Shown here piece by piece: positions 13,804 through 24,482 of a DNA stretch of 64,000 bases. Below the pieces are notes generated by a model. The model had not been told where the DNA came from, made no database searches, and saw only the letters and a list, made by a program, of their open reading frames with translations. The DNA comes from Paramarasmius palmivorus. Lineage: Eukaryota > Basidiomycota > Agaricomycetes > Agaricales > Marasmiaceae. How positions within the stretch are numbered: the stretch's first letter is position 1; each line of letters starts with the position of its first letter. Location: positions 96,594 to 160,593 of the forward strand of contig JAYKXP010000114.1 of the NCBI GenBank assembly GCA_037176845.1, read 5' to 3'. The position numbers were made by a program, and so were the translations under genes.

Positions 13804-16140
13804 ATGGGCGCCAGTGAGGAGAAACCCAGTATCGAGGAATGGGGCGACTACGAGGGCCAAAATGCTGAAGATGAGAAGCCCCTATTGTGTCCCGTGGAGA
13901 ATCTCAAGGTATGTTAGTTCTACTTGCGGAATGATTCATTATATTGAGTCATATTTAACGCAGGAAGGTTTCAACAGCGCGCTGTCAGGAGAAGAGTTCG
14001 GTTTCAAGGGTACATTCGCTCATTCAATCACATACAAGGACGCGCCGAACCCGTTCCTTAACCTTCAGGGAATTGGTCCCATTGGAATTCCTCTAAACGA
14101 AGTGCAGTCATCCATGATTATTGAGTCATCGGCACCTGGTATCATTGTAGACACGGATCAGGGTATTTGGAAATTCCCTGGAGAGAGGTTGGTTATTCGT
14201 GATTCTCAGTAGTAAAGAACGCCACTAATGGCAAACATCGTTAGGTATACCGATGCATTTGCTAACGAGTCCTCGAACCACTGGAGATCAAGATGGCTGG
14301 ATCAAATGCTCGTTGCTGCCACAAGTTCGGGAGACTCTACTGTGGTGGAATGGTGTATCATCCAGCGGGAGGCAATGCTTGACATCTTGCAGACACTGAA
14401 GACCAAGGACGTTGAATTAGTGGTCTCGCTACTACGGTCCAAGAACGATCCGACTCATTATTTACGTCACACGTTCGTGCGCGTTGCTATCTCCATATCC
14501 AAGCTCACCGCTTTGCTAGATTTATACCCCGCCTCTGGGAAATGCGGGTATTTGATTTAGCTGTATGGACGACTTTGCTCGCCCAATTGCAAGAAATCAC
14601 TCAACTGCCTTCATGCCCATTCAACAGAGACGACTTATCCCAGTGCCTCAAAGATTGTGTCTGCCGCCTAGCCTCTATAGTAGACCCTTTTCCCTGCACG
14701 GACGACCGCAAAAAACATCTATGAATGAACCTGTCATAGATGTAATTCATCTCTGCATCCGATATGATGCATCGGACATGATCAAGACGCAATTCCTCCG
14801 CATGTGGGAAGGACGGACAGCGCAAGATGCTACTTATCCTCAGCAGCCTGCTGTATCTTATGTGCGCCTCTTGGATCGGCTACCTGCCATCATCGAAGAT
14901 AAAACGCCTCAAGTGAAGGACAGCTGCGCTGTCTTCTTTGAGCATGCCCTTCAGCTAATGCTGCCAAAGTACTCATCTTATCTCAATAGTGCCGAAACGG
15001 CACTGCAGAACATCCAAGATCCTATCGGTGTACTCAAGCGATGGTACGATCCCACTCTCTGGCAGGGCGCTTACTATCCACATTGATCTGATGTCTTCGT
15101 ATTATAAGTTGACAGCCGAGTATCTCAAAACGATGGATCAAGGTACTGTGGAAGACTTGGCAAAGTCATTATCCAACACCCTCCGGAGCAAAGTAACAAC
15201 TCAAGAGTCACGGGCCCAGCTCGAAGAGATACTCGAGCTATGCTTGCGTCGTGCGGTTGAATCCCTGTACGTGAGCTCCAGTAGCTCCGAGTCCCAAGGA
15301 GCTTCATACCAGTATCGACTCAGTCCCTCTGCTGTGATCGATCTACTTGAACTCTGTCTTACAATCCAACTTTCGTCTCGCATCGACATTGTTTTGGCCA
15401 ATTTCTTGCAACCTCCAAAAGCGGACGACACCGGATACATCGAAAACGGACTGGCCTTGGTACTCCAGGCATTGCCAAAGTTCCTCACCGAACATGACCT
15501 TTCTCTTACACAAGCACCGTTTTCGGCTTTTGCGGCAGAGGTGACGAGGAAATTCACTCAACGTGTCCTGGGACAAAAGCCAGCGGACATGATACCTATT
15601 GACGAACTCAAAACCGTCGGGTGTGGATGCAAGAACTGCAGTCGTTATATTGTCCCGTTTTTACCGGGACAAGACGCGCGTCTTTTTATTAGCGAGAAGC
15701 AGAGCATTCGAACACACATTGAAGGACAGGTACGGGAGAAGGCAATGACTCGGAAGTGGGGCACATTCACCTTTACCACTCATCCTCGGCCTGGTCACCC
15801 ATATACCTTGGAGGTGAGCTACTTCTTGTCTGGTCCGTTATAGCTAAACAGATGGTGTGTGTAGATTGAGAAGCCACAGCGACTCGCAGCTATGGGACAG
15901 TGGCGCCACAACCAAACCAAGGCCCAGACTCTTCTCGAGGTCCTCGGAGCCGTCCAAGATCAGCAGCGTATTTTGGGAGAGGATTATCATTGGGTCGTAG
16001 GCGTTATTTTGGGTACTGCTGCGCCGCCGCCTGCTGCAGCGGTCCTGGCGTCATTCTCCACAAGGGACGGCGCAGTGCTCAAACGGTCGCTGAGCTGTGA
16101 GAGTGAAGTCCATGAGCCCAAGAAACCTCGGCTTGCTTGA
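13804..16140 (+). CDS. Gene B: oxygenase-family paralogue lacking the catalytic-core exons
   Basis: Close paralogue of gene A. Exon 1 (13804-13908, 105 nt, same length as in A) and exon 2 (13964-14187) carry WGDYEGQN and DAPNPFLNLQGIGPIGIPL. Exon 2 then splices directly to YTDAFANESSN at 14245, so everything corresponding to A exons 3-5 (the beta-helix core and the first helical block, about 450 aa) is absent. The new junction is in frame: the donor has moved two bases to match the phase of the downstream acceptor. Later exons are 14245-14472, 14520-15043, about 15110-15813 and 15865-16140, with GCGCKNCSRYIVPFL and the basic tail PKKPRLA. The intron near 15044-15109 ends AAG/TTGACA where A has CAG/GCTGACG; the missing base puts the simple splice out of frame. 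It may be a pseudogene, or may use another splice such as 15026/15116. Confidence 0.7.
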
Positions 16141-16563
16141 CCTCATAACGCTATCTTCTGACATTGCATGTACAACTGTCGCGCCTACAGGTTCTGTATT
16201 CCACGATCCTTTGTAACCTTTGTAACCATAATTTCTTGATAATCGAGGATCTAGATGCAAATTTGCGAAGGCGGGCCCAGTGACAGAGAGAAACTGACGC
16301 GAACAGGCGCTACTAGTCCATGTCTTCCACCAAAACACACGCTTCTTCAGATTCTCCTCTTTCATGATCACAAGGCCTCAGCCTTTCCTTTGTGTGTTGG
16401 TATTTACGCCTCAAAAGACAATGGATCCGTTTATCAGTCATCATTTCAATGCCTTTGTCCTTTGTCTACAGTGCAAGGTCGTGTTGAGTATAAAAGGCCT
16501 CTTTTCGATATCTCGACGGCAAACCTCTACTTCTTTCATGCTGTACGCTTAGGAGCTATCTTA
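16141..16563 (+). other. Intergenic region after gene B
   Basis: No credible gene. Short open frames on both strands here resemble nothing I recognise and have no supporting splice or context signals. Confidence 0.5.
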
Positions 16564-16711
16564 AATTGAAGACTGGGAGAATTTCGGGGGACACAATGTG
16601 CTGCTTATGGACAACGAACCGGAGTATACCTGTTATCACGGTGAGTGTCCATATGGTGTTGCGTTTCTGGAGAATTCACCAACGACCACCACTGCAGAAC
16701 ATTTTTATGGA

Positions 16712-16930
16712 GGTCAATGTGCACAAAAATTAATACGGTGTTCCCGGTAATGTTTCACCGTAGAATTTTTTTCACCGTGAAATTGCCCCGGTAATCTTTC
16801 ACCGTAAAGTATTTTCACCGTGAAATTGTCCCGGTAATGATATTTCACCGTAGATTTTTTCACCGTAAAATCGCCCCGGTAATGTTTTACGGTTACGGTA
16901 CATAATGCCCCGGTAATGTTGATAGCCCTC
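16712..16930 (+). repeat. Left inverted-repeat arm with iterated CCCGGTAAT/TTTCACCGT motifs
   Basis: About six copies of a CCGGTAAT motif alternate with about seven TTCACCGT motifs over roughly 200 bp. The same motifs recur as reverse complements at 17680-17877. Confidence 0.8.
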
Positions 16931-17679
16931 TTTTAGCGCTCGTGGGCCTAAGTACGGCACATTCCCACGGCTTTTGGGCAGTGTTTCCCGTGTTCTAGAT
17001 GACTTTGGATGAGCGCTGTACTATTTTCGAAGGTACTGACTATCAAAGGAGAGCTATAAGTACTCATTAGATCTGATAGCAAGCATAGCACTGTCAGATC
17101 AGCCAATGCATTACAGTTTCGGCGCTTTTCCTGTTTTGGCATCTCGGCGATACTTCCAAATGCGTAACTCAGAGTGTTGCATATGCACTGAGCAAACATA
17201 AAGGGCATCCAAATGAGCACGATACATGTCATTAGTGAGCTTGAGTCTCTGTTAACTCCTTGAGATAGGTATTATCTCTCTAGCATTGATTCCTGAGGCC
17301 TGAGACGTTGATGTCTGCACAGACTGCGCTCGGGTATCTCGGCGAAAGATAAACACTTTATCAAGTCCCTTTTGCCTTGCGCGACTTCGAAATCTCTGCT
17401 GAACGGAGTCACAACAGCAATTCTGGGATACTATCGGCAGGTGATGGGGCTCAGACAGGGCCCGTGGGTACTATTTTTGCATGTACTAGTACTCTAGAAG
17501 TACCTAAGTGGTAAGCGCCAAGCGCTCAAGCTCTTGTGCTCGATGCTCAGTGATGCCATACTCGCCGACGCATTTCTCCGGCCGAGTGATTGCCAGAGTC
17601 TTCGGCACCTTGGCACGCACGGCTGACGCGAAGCGCCGATCAGCACATGACCTGTAAGCGCTCACGTCACCATCGAATT

Positions 17680-17877
17680 ATTACCGGGGCAGAATCTTTA
17701 CGGTCACGTAACCGTGGATTACCGGGAACAAATTTTGCGTTCACCGTAAAACATTACCGGGGCGATTTCACGGTGAAAAATTTTACGGTGAAAAATTACC
17801 GGGACAATTCCATGGTGAAAAAAATTCTACGGTGAAACATTACCGGGACACCGTATGAATTTTTGTGCACTTTGACC
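17680..17877 (-). repeat. Right inverted-repeat arm
   Basis: ATTACCGGG and ACGGTGAAA motifs repeat here, the reverse complement of the left arm. The terminal 40 bp match the left end with few differences. Confidence 0.8.
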
Positions 17878-18654
17878 AGCATACATTTTCAAGAAGACAT
17901 TGCAAACTCTGATTTCTTATCCCGATGTACCCGATCCCCGTCTTCGACTCGATAGAATTGGCCGTTACCACCTCTAAACAACATGCCATCCAAGAGAAAA
18001 TCTTCGATATCCCAGGAGTCGACGAGGAATAGTGTGTCCGGACCTGGGGAACAAGCGAGTGTCCATTAGCTTTTCTTCAGTCAGCAAGTTCTAACGTTCA
18101 CTAATAGATTATCACTGGAAACCCTCGCTGAAACAGCTGGCTGGAGCAGACTGTGATTTCATAGCTTCGCAGCACGTTTGATATATCTATTCCATTCAGA
18201 CCGACTCGATCCATGCAAAGTAATGCGTCTAGGGCTTCTGCTACTCATAAGGACTCCTTTTACAGATGTCGGACTCATACCAGACAGGTACAGCGTCGGC
18301 CGTAACTCTTGGCGAGCAGATCACGACGGTCCTATTCAAGCTCTCATACTGTGTGGATCTGTAAGCAACTGGAGGCGGCGGAAATTCTTGCTTGGGACGA
18401 TCCAGGACTAAGTAGCAGCGAAGTCTAGTTGGCGACTATTCCTGAATTACTGGGATGATAGAATGCAGGCCAGTTTCCGCCGAATCTTCCTCGAGTGGTT
18501 CCCATAAACGCGAGCCAGTGTAGATGGTCTGGACGCTGAGAAAAGACCACGCTATGCTTTGTCTGGTGGAGTGGCCAAGGAACGTGTACTGCTGAGGAAA
18601 ACCCATTGGATAACGATTACAACCAGATGGAAACGACTAGAATACAGAGGATAT

Positions 18655-19263
18655 CTATGCAGTGTATGGGTAACATGGTGTGTAAATGCAATGTGGCGAA
18701 AAGAAATGCGATGTAGTAGTGAGAATGATGTGGTCAACACGGTCATGATGATACATGAAGAATACAATAGCTTCAAACCTTCCGCCTCTGCCTGATATCT
18801 CCAAGGCCTGCGTACAGAACTCCCCAAACTGTCCTTCTACTCCTTCCGTACTCCGATACCCCGCAGGCAAATTCATAATGTCCATAATTCCGGGCATGAA
18901 GGTGTCATAATTCGATGGCGTAAGCGAGCGAAAGCTTCCGCGATGCATAGGTCCATAGCCTGCAAGTTGGTCGGTATACACGGAAGAGGTGGCGGACATG
19001 TTTTCGGAGCCCTAAACTGCCGCCATCAAACAGGAAGTTCACTTCCTCGTCGAAAACTTCTTTTGGGATCCATGCGACTGCTGCGCCTGCATTCCCGGAT
19101 GCGAGGAGCCTGAGTGTGATGATGGTGTAAATGCTGCGGCATACATCGCATGTGTCTCGCGGGGCGTGTGATGGAAGGAAGGGAACGCGTTCGGGGAAGT
19201 GATTCCGGCGGGGAAGAAGCCGTAGGTTGGGGAAGTGGGTGGTTGGTAGGTGTAAGAAGACAT
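18655..19263 (-). CDS. Unrecognised small protein gene with two apparent frameshifts
   Basis: On the minus strand an ATG at 19263 starts a Pro/Ser-rich segment (SYTYQPPTSPTYGFFPAG, then AMYAAAFTPSSHSGSSHPGM). Reading then makes best sense after a shift near 19085 into a frame with WIPKEVFDEEVNFLFDGGSL, and after another shift at a GGG run near 19013 into SENMSATSSVYTDQLAGY and YDTFMPGIMDIMNLPAGYR. Neither shift is explained by a GT-AG intron of normal length. The predicted product is small, without transmembrane segments, and I do not recognise it. It could be an active gene with consensus errors or a recent pseudogene; the 3' end is uncertain. Confidence 0.4.
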
Positions 19264-20511
19264 GGAGATGATTATTAGATGGATATTTGAGGGATAGGAT
19301 AGGCGTATAGGTATAGATACGAAAGCGTCGTTGACTGACGAGATGGAACGAGTTGAGAAGGAAAGGCGTCACTGAGGAGGCCTTTTGATCGTGAAATGGG
19401 GGGAAAGAGCCAGCTGAGGTGTCAAAGTGGGTCTTCCCGGGTTATATGGCCGATTGTAGGCGCGTGTATGTACACCAAATGACAATAAAGTCGGATAGGC
19501 GTGGAAATGTGTGAGGGATCACGAGAGGGCGCCTATTGTTCTTGAGATAACAATGGCAGCGTCGGTTTATTGTTTAGCGGAGCGTCGAAACAATACGCTT
19601 CGAGGTATTGATAGGAGATGTCACTGTACGTGAGCAGAGAAAAGCAGATGGTCAAGAAGAACGAAATTGTTCTGGTCTTCTGGATGTTCTGAGCTGGTTG
19701 CGCACCCCGAAGCTGCTCTGCTCGATACCTTTCCCAAAGTATTTATACTGGCTTAAGCGTCCTCAGCATATCACTACTTTTTCTGGCGAGTATAAGGTAC
19801 TTACCTTGTTAGGAAGCGCCCTTGTCCAGGAATGGTGTGCTTCACGTCGGGTCTCTGTTCACGAGACCCATCAATATACCCTGGGCACATCTAAAGCGGA
19901 TTAAGATAGAGTCAATCCTGAAAATTATACAACATTCGACTTACAGAGGCTCTGTTTTAATTTTCGTTTTGATGGTATGTGAAATGGATACGGCGATCGC
20001 GCTTTACCATCGGTCCGATTCCTGTTCAAAGCGGTATGCCTTGTCTTCATTGACTGCCACTGTCGGAAATCAGATCCACCATCAGGTAGTTTATCACCAC
20101 TTGTGCTGTGGGCGAGCTCAATCGACACTCTCGTTACAAATAAGAAGGTTTGCTATTCCGATTCCAGGACAAGACCGTTGATTATACGCTCGCATTGACA
20201 GCGGGAGAATCCAACAGCTTGAGTCAAATTTGAGGAGCTATGTTTCTACCTCAGATTGGTGAGCAACAATCTCAAAGGTTCACTTCGAAAGGCCGCATGG
20301 TAAGAGCAGCTGAACCGGAATTTCGCTGGAGAATTCTGAGAACATGGTGGTAGAGGAAGAGCCGGATAAGATTAGATAAACCGGATTTAGGCACAGACCC
20401 TCGACGTGTCGCGTTCCACATTGCCACGTTAGCCCTGAAATCTCTATTTTACCTTCAACTCTCATCTGCTTGCATACACACTCGCTCCTTACCCTCCTTA
20501 CCGTACTTAAA
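19264..20511 (+). other. Intergenic region, 1.25 kb
   Basis: Only scattered short frames on both strands, none recognisable. Contains the divergent upstream regions of the 19-kb gene and of RAMP4. Confidence 0.55.
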
Positions 20512-20823
20512 ATGGTAAGATCGTAATTTCTTCTCGAAGACAAGATAAAGCTAACGAAAAATACTTTGAAAACAGCCTACCGAATTCGAGATGCGACAGC
20601 GTAACGCAAAGTTCGCTAAAGATGCAAGGGAAGGAAAGAAACCCACACACATGTCGCGGCAGGAGAAGCTTTCAAAGCGAAGTCCAGTAGGCGTATGGGC
20701 ACTAGGGGTTGTTCTATTCGTCGTGTGCGGAGGAGGTATGTGTCGGTGAATTCGAGACACTTTGCTTGAGCTGACTGAATATCTCCAGTTCTATTCGAAC
20801 TCGCCAGACTGATATTCCTGTGA
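20512..20823 (+). CDS. RAMP4/SERP1 (Ysy6) family ER membrane protein
   Basis: Three exons give about 65 aa: 20512-20514 (the ATG alone), 20576-20735 and 20789-20823. The sequence has the family layout: a basic cytosolic N-terminus (RQRNAKFAKDAREGKK, SRQEKLSKRSPVG), then a single tail anchor WALGVVLFVVCGG continuing to LFELARLIFL. RAMP4/SERP1 associates with the Sec61 translocon and protects membrane proteins during ER stress. The first intron begins directly after the start codon (ATG|GTAAGA); the phases of all joins agree. Length and hydrophobic tail are typical of the family. Confidence 0.9.
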
Positions 20824-21048
20824 AACTTTCAAAATTGAGCGTGCTATGCTCGCGATTTGGCCAGCGCATGGCTGGCATTCGATACGACGTGTTGGAAGGG
20901 CATTGTTATTATTGACCAGGGGTCACACTTGTACATCAGTTTTTATTGCGCATCTCATCTCAATCCAGTCCATATTTCCATTGGTTTATAGGAACACAAA
21001 AGATGATTGAACAGTTGAGCACAGGCACAGGGACAAGGTATATACACA

Positions 21049-22959
21049 CTACTCTTCCATTACACCGTCCTCTTTCTCTTCGCCTTCCTTCTCCTTCTGT
21101 TTACCCTTGGACGAGTCTTCTGCATTAGCATTGGAACTGGTAGCCTCGACACCTTCCATAGCATCCACTTCCAATTCAGTCACGTCGACTTTAACCTCGG
21201 GGCCTGCCCAGACCCGCATCGTAGGTTGCCAGATCATAACAACATTATCTTCAGAGGTACTAGCTGCAGTCCAGTTTTCTCCTGTGCCAGGAGCCCAGCA
21301 GAAATCTGTCGGGCGAGAAGTGTGTCCTAGACATATATTTGTTTAGTCACGGTCTCGAACTGAAAACGAAGCTGAAAGCACCTCCGTGAACAAATAACAG
21401 CTCGGGCGGCCCATCTTCCTGGTCATCCGGGGTCTGTTCTTGACCAATCAGAGAGAGATCCCATATATTTACTCTCCTGTCACTCGACGCCGAGGCGAAG
21501 ATGGTTGGGTTGTGAGGAGACCAAGCTAGGTGAAGTACTTCATCTTGATGACCCTCAAAAACATGAAGCTTCTTGTGGGGAGAGCGAGTGTCGTGTAGAA
21601 TGGCCGTCTGTTGTCCAGCGCGTAGCCGTTAGTACAGAAAACAGCGTCTGAAAGACGTAAAACGTACATGATCACCGCTGCCTGTGACGATGAGATGTTC
21701 AGAGGCAGGGCTGTATGCGACAGCCAAGATCTCTCGGTCATGGGCTTGTATCTTGGTCACTGGCTCTCCGGGCGTTCTGGTATCCCAGCTGGATGAAGTA
21801 GATCGTATCTCAGTAAATAGGAGTCCACGTATGGGTTTGCAACACGCACATCATGAGCATTTTATCGTCACCGACGCTAGCAAAAATGTTCTCTTTGGTT
21901 GCGTGCCAGTCAACATCCTGTACAGATGTTGAGTATGGGTAGTCTGGGGATTAGTCTTGAGTACTTACCCCGACGACTGAGGCATGTCCTTTAAAGACAT
22001 TGGTAGGTTCAATGGAAGTCTTTGCTTTGGTGTACGAATTGACATCCCTGCAGGACGTTGAGAACATCACCACAAGCATCAAGATATACCAAAAACGTAC
22101 CAATGACAGACTGTCATATCCTCCGACGCGCCCAAAATGTGTCCAGCCTTATTCGGGTTCCAAGCAAGTCCATAACTATTCCCAGCTCTGAGCAAACTAA
22201 CCAGAACATGAACGAACCTTATACTCACCCTTCACGACTCTGCCCAACCAACCTGATATCAGGCCTACACACTCCATCTCTCTCAGGCTCACTCGGGTGC
22301 TTCGTCCTGTCAAACACCAACACCTCCCCACTAACTGCCTTTGTCGCAATTAAATCCGGATTCTGAGGCATATACCTCGCGCGATTGACTTCTCCCGCAT
22401 GATTGATCTTTTGTGTAACCTGAATCCTAGGCGCAGGTGGAATAGTATGCCCACCGAGTTCTCCACGCTCATCGTCATAGTCGTTCCTGGATAGTTTTTG
22501 TGATGAAGCAGAGTTGTCGCGTTTGGGAATGGAAACTGTGGCAATTTGGAGGTAGTCTTGGGCTTGTCCAGAAGTATGGGTACCTAGGAGGAGACGGTGG
22601 ACTGTGTACGACTTGTTGGCTGGTCTGCGAAAGAGGTTTGGTTGAATTTTTCCCGCGAGATGAGGTAGGACATACGATTCTTTGTCTGGGAACCACTGGC
22701 AGGTCAATGAAGGCCAGTCAAGGGCATGCGTGATTACTAGGTCATAGAGATAAGGTGCATTCTTCTTCCTGTATTCTTGGTGAGATTTCCTCTGGTGACT
22801 CGGTCATGTTTGGAGAATTTTTACCAGACTTTGTATTCCTGGTTCTCGACCGTCAGTCTGCTAATACAGCTTCTTAGATATTATACATACCTCATTAATG
22901 AGCTTGTTCTCTTCCTCAGCAGCTAGATCATCCTCAACTTCTTCAACTTGGGGTTTCAT
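21049..22959 (-). CDS. HAT2: HAT2/MSI1 (RBBP4-like) WD40 histone-binding protein
   Basis: The N-terminal helix EEENKLINEEYKVWKKNAPY followed by LYDLVITHALDWPSLTCQW is the signature of the RBBP4/Msi1/Hat2 family, which binds the first helix of histone H4 in complexes such as HAT-B and CAF-1. WD repeats follow: INHAGEVNRARYMPQNPDLI, GHASVVGDVDWHATKENIF, IQAHDREILAVAYSP and FEGHQDEVLHLAWSPHNPTI. The first exons are 22959-22891, 22838-22825 (14 nt), 22768-22229, 22175-22101 and 22047-21969; phases agree. The C-terminus is acidic and Lys/Glu-rich and ends at the stop 21049-21051. In yeast terms it could serve either the Hat2 or Msi1 role; the sequence alone does not decide. Confidence 0.92.
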
Positions 22960-23295
22960 GGTATACGAGATGTAGCGAACGTGGCGGTCAAGAGCAAGAA
23001 AAGACGCGACAACGACGCGTTCACCGTCAATCCTAGATTCTCACGTTCAAAGAAAGACCTTTTTTCTCTCAACAATAATAGCATAAATTCTATCTACATT
23101 TCATGCGACAAAGTCACAGGAGCATTATGCAGTACTTTGGGAAGATTCCCTAAAGGTGAAGATGAGATGAAGCCAAGCTCTGTGGACTTGATACGAATAG
23201 AGTCCAATTGCCAATCTATATGCCTAGTGACGACGACGACCGACGAGTGCATGCATGCAAGAGGTGATAAGGGGTACACAAATGAATATTATTGA
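22960..23295. other. Intergenic region between HAT2 and ATP synthase subunit e
   Basis: 336 bp, upstream of HAT2 and downstream of the ATP synthase gene. No credible coding sequence. Confidence 0.55.
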
Positions 23296-23683
23296 TTATG
23301 CGGCGGTCTCCCATTTCACTAGTAACTTCTCCAAGTCGAATCGAGGGTCTTCCGGGTCTGTTATGACTGTAACCGTGTCCATGTCAATGAACATGACATA
23401 CGCCTGGGATTCTCGAAAGACTCACCACCATCATTCGAAGGTTTTCCTGAAGCCTGCTTCTTTTTCCATGCCTCCTTGGCCTGTGCAATCAACTGTTCTC
23501 GCTCATGCTTCGCGTGCTCCAGTTTCTTCTCGTCATGGGCTGCTTGAAGCGTCCGTCTGTGGTAGAACCCGTAGATAACACCGGTGAAAAGAGCCGTGTA
23601 ACGGGCGACCTGGTAGACTGTCAGTAAACTCGTTCGTACTGCATTAGAATTTTACAGCTCACGTTTAATGTTTGCGAGACCAT
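23296..23683 (-). CDS. TIM11: Mitochondrial ATP synthase subunit e
   Basis: Three exons (23683-23663, 23609-23426, 23366-23296) give 91 aa. The start MVSQTLNVARYTALFTGVIY, with the GxxxG-like region and YGFYHRRTL, is the single membrane helix of subunit e. A charged helix (DEKKLEHAKHEREQLIAQAK) and the conserved end TDPEDPRFDLEKLLVKW follow. Subunit e sits in the inner membrane stator and promotes dimerisation of ATP synthase. The last intron was placed at acceptor TTACAG (23367) because the other AG reads into a stop. Length matches the family. Confidence 0.9.
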
Positions 23684-24026
23684 TGAGTAGAAATTAGATT
23701 AATAACTGGTCGCGAGACTCAAGGAGAGTGAGAGTTAGACCTATAAAAAGCAGATACACCAGCAGTTAATACTCCAAATGACAGGAATGTGAGGACGACT
23801 TGCCAGTATTTTGAGGAAAGAGGACACAGTTGGACGTCGGGGACGGGAAATTTCGGTCGAGAGTTTACGTCAGCACTTCATGTCAAGCTTCGAGTACTCT
23901 TCCCCGTCAGACATTTTCAGGCTGCAAGTTCGTCCATATTTTTTTTTGCGAAGTTCCGAATCTCTGTTACAAAGGAGGTAAGAAAAGACAGTTGACAATG
24001 TAAGTAAAAGAAATAAACCAAAACAT
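23684..24026. other. Intergenic region upstream of the ATP synthase e gene
   Basis: About 340 bp between the subunit e gene and the tRNA. No gene seen. Confidence 0.5.
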
Positions 24027-24108
24027 CTCCCTGGCTGGGAGTCGAACCCAGCTTTCGCGCGTCAGCAGTAGTGACAGGCGCGTGTACTAACCGATATACT
24101 ACCAGGGA
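24027..24108 (-). tRNA. tRNA-Asp (GTC) with a short intron
   Basis: On the minus strand a full cloverleaf folds: acceptor TCCCTGG/CCAGGGA with discriminator G, D stem GTAT/GTAC, anticodon stem CGCGC/GCGCG, and T arm CTGGG-TTCGACT-CCCAG. The anticodon loop reads C-T-G-T-C-A with anticodon GTC. A 10-nt insertion (CTACTGCTGA) starts one base 3' of the anticodon, the usual site of eukaryotic tRNA introns. No A/B-box or 3' CCA problems seen. Confidence 0.85.
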
Positions 24109-24482
24109 CCTGACTTAAATAAAAACGTGGGGTACACAATCTCATGTATTTCAGTGATTGAAATCCAATAACCTACTTTAATACATACAATCCAATCCTC
24201 AACAAACATCTTGTAGTACTATGCTCCTAACTAAAGCATGCCAAAGCGTTACATGGTCGTGTATGCCCAGAAGAACCGCTATCGCGTTCCTGGGTCAAAT
24301 GGCAAGCAAAACAGCTACATCTTGGGAATCATTGCGTAGTCGATATCATATCCTCGTTACGAGGTAGGTAGATCCCATAAGTATCGTGAGTTAATCCTGC
24401 GAAAAACTATCAGGACATGAGAGGAAGCACGGGATAGAGAGTCTTACCTTCCAATACTAGATAGTGGTGCCACACAAATCAC
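24109..24482. other. Intergenic region between the tRNA and the SNF1 beta gene
   Basis: 374 bp holding the 3' flank of the SNF1 beta-subunit gene. No gene seen. Confidence 0.5.

Larger units (their letters stand above)
16712..17877. mobile_element. Non-autonomous terminal-inverted-repeat element (1.17 kb)
   Basis: The ends are inverted copies: GGTCAA followed one base later by GTGCACAAAAATT at the left, and the reverse complement at the right ending TTGACC. Inside each end is an array of two alternating short motifs, CCCGGTAAT and TTTCACCGT, in inverted orientation on the two sides. The centre (about 16930-17690) has no recognisable transposase. No clear target-site duplication is visible. 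The size and lack of coding fit a MITE or foldback-type DNA transposon. The insertion splits relic E within its second exon. Confidence 0.75.
16564..18411 (+). pseudogene. Relic E: decayed oxygenase-family paralogue split by a transposon
   Basis: Fragments align in order with genes A-D. At 16564 the sequence reads IEDWENFGGHN, matching the exon 1 block IEDWDHYRGLN of A. After the inserted element, about 17918-17980 reads TLISYPDVPDPRLRLDRIG, matching the exon 2 block with DAPNPFLNLQGIG. At about 18130-18200, WLEQTVIS then LRSTFDISIPF matches the A block WFKKTAVASLHTSLDASVSP. Frames differ between fragments and stops interrupt them, and no initiator ATG is in frame. Later parts of the family are not recognisable beyond about 18411. 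Confidence 0.65.

Noticed and set aside
16948..17232. 94-codon hydrophobic minus-strand frame inside the 1.17-kb element
   Set aside because: No start context, domain or splice signals, and the element looks non-coding.
16712..17877. Regularly spaced short repeats considered as a CRISPR-like array
   Set aside because: Eukaryotic context, inverted rather than direct arrangement, and no unique spacers of constant length; it is the arms of a transposable element.
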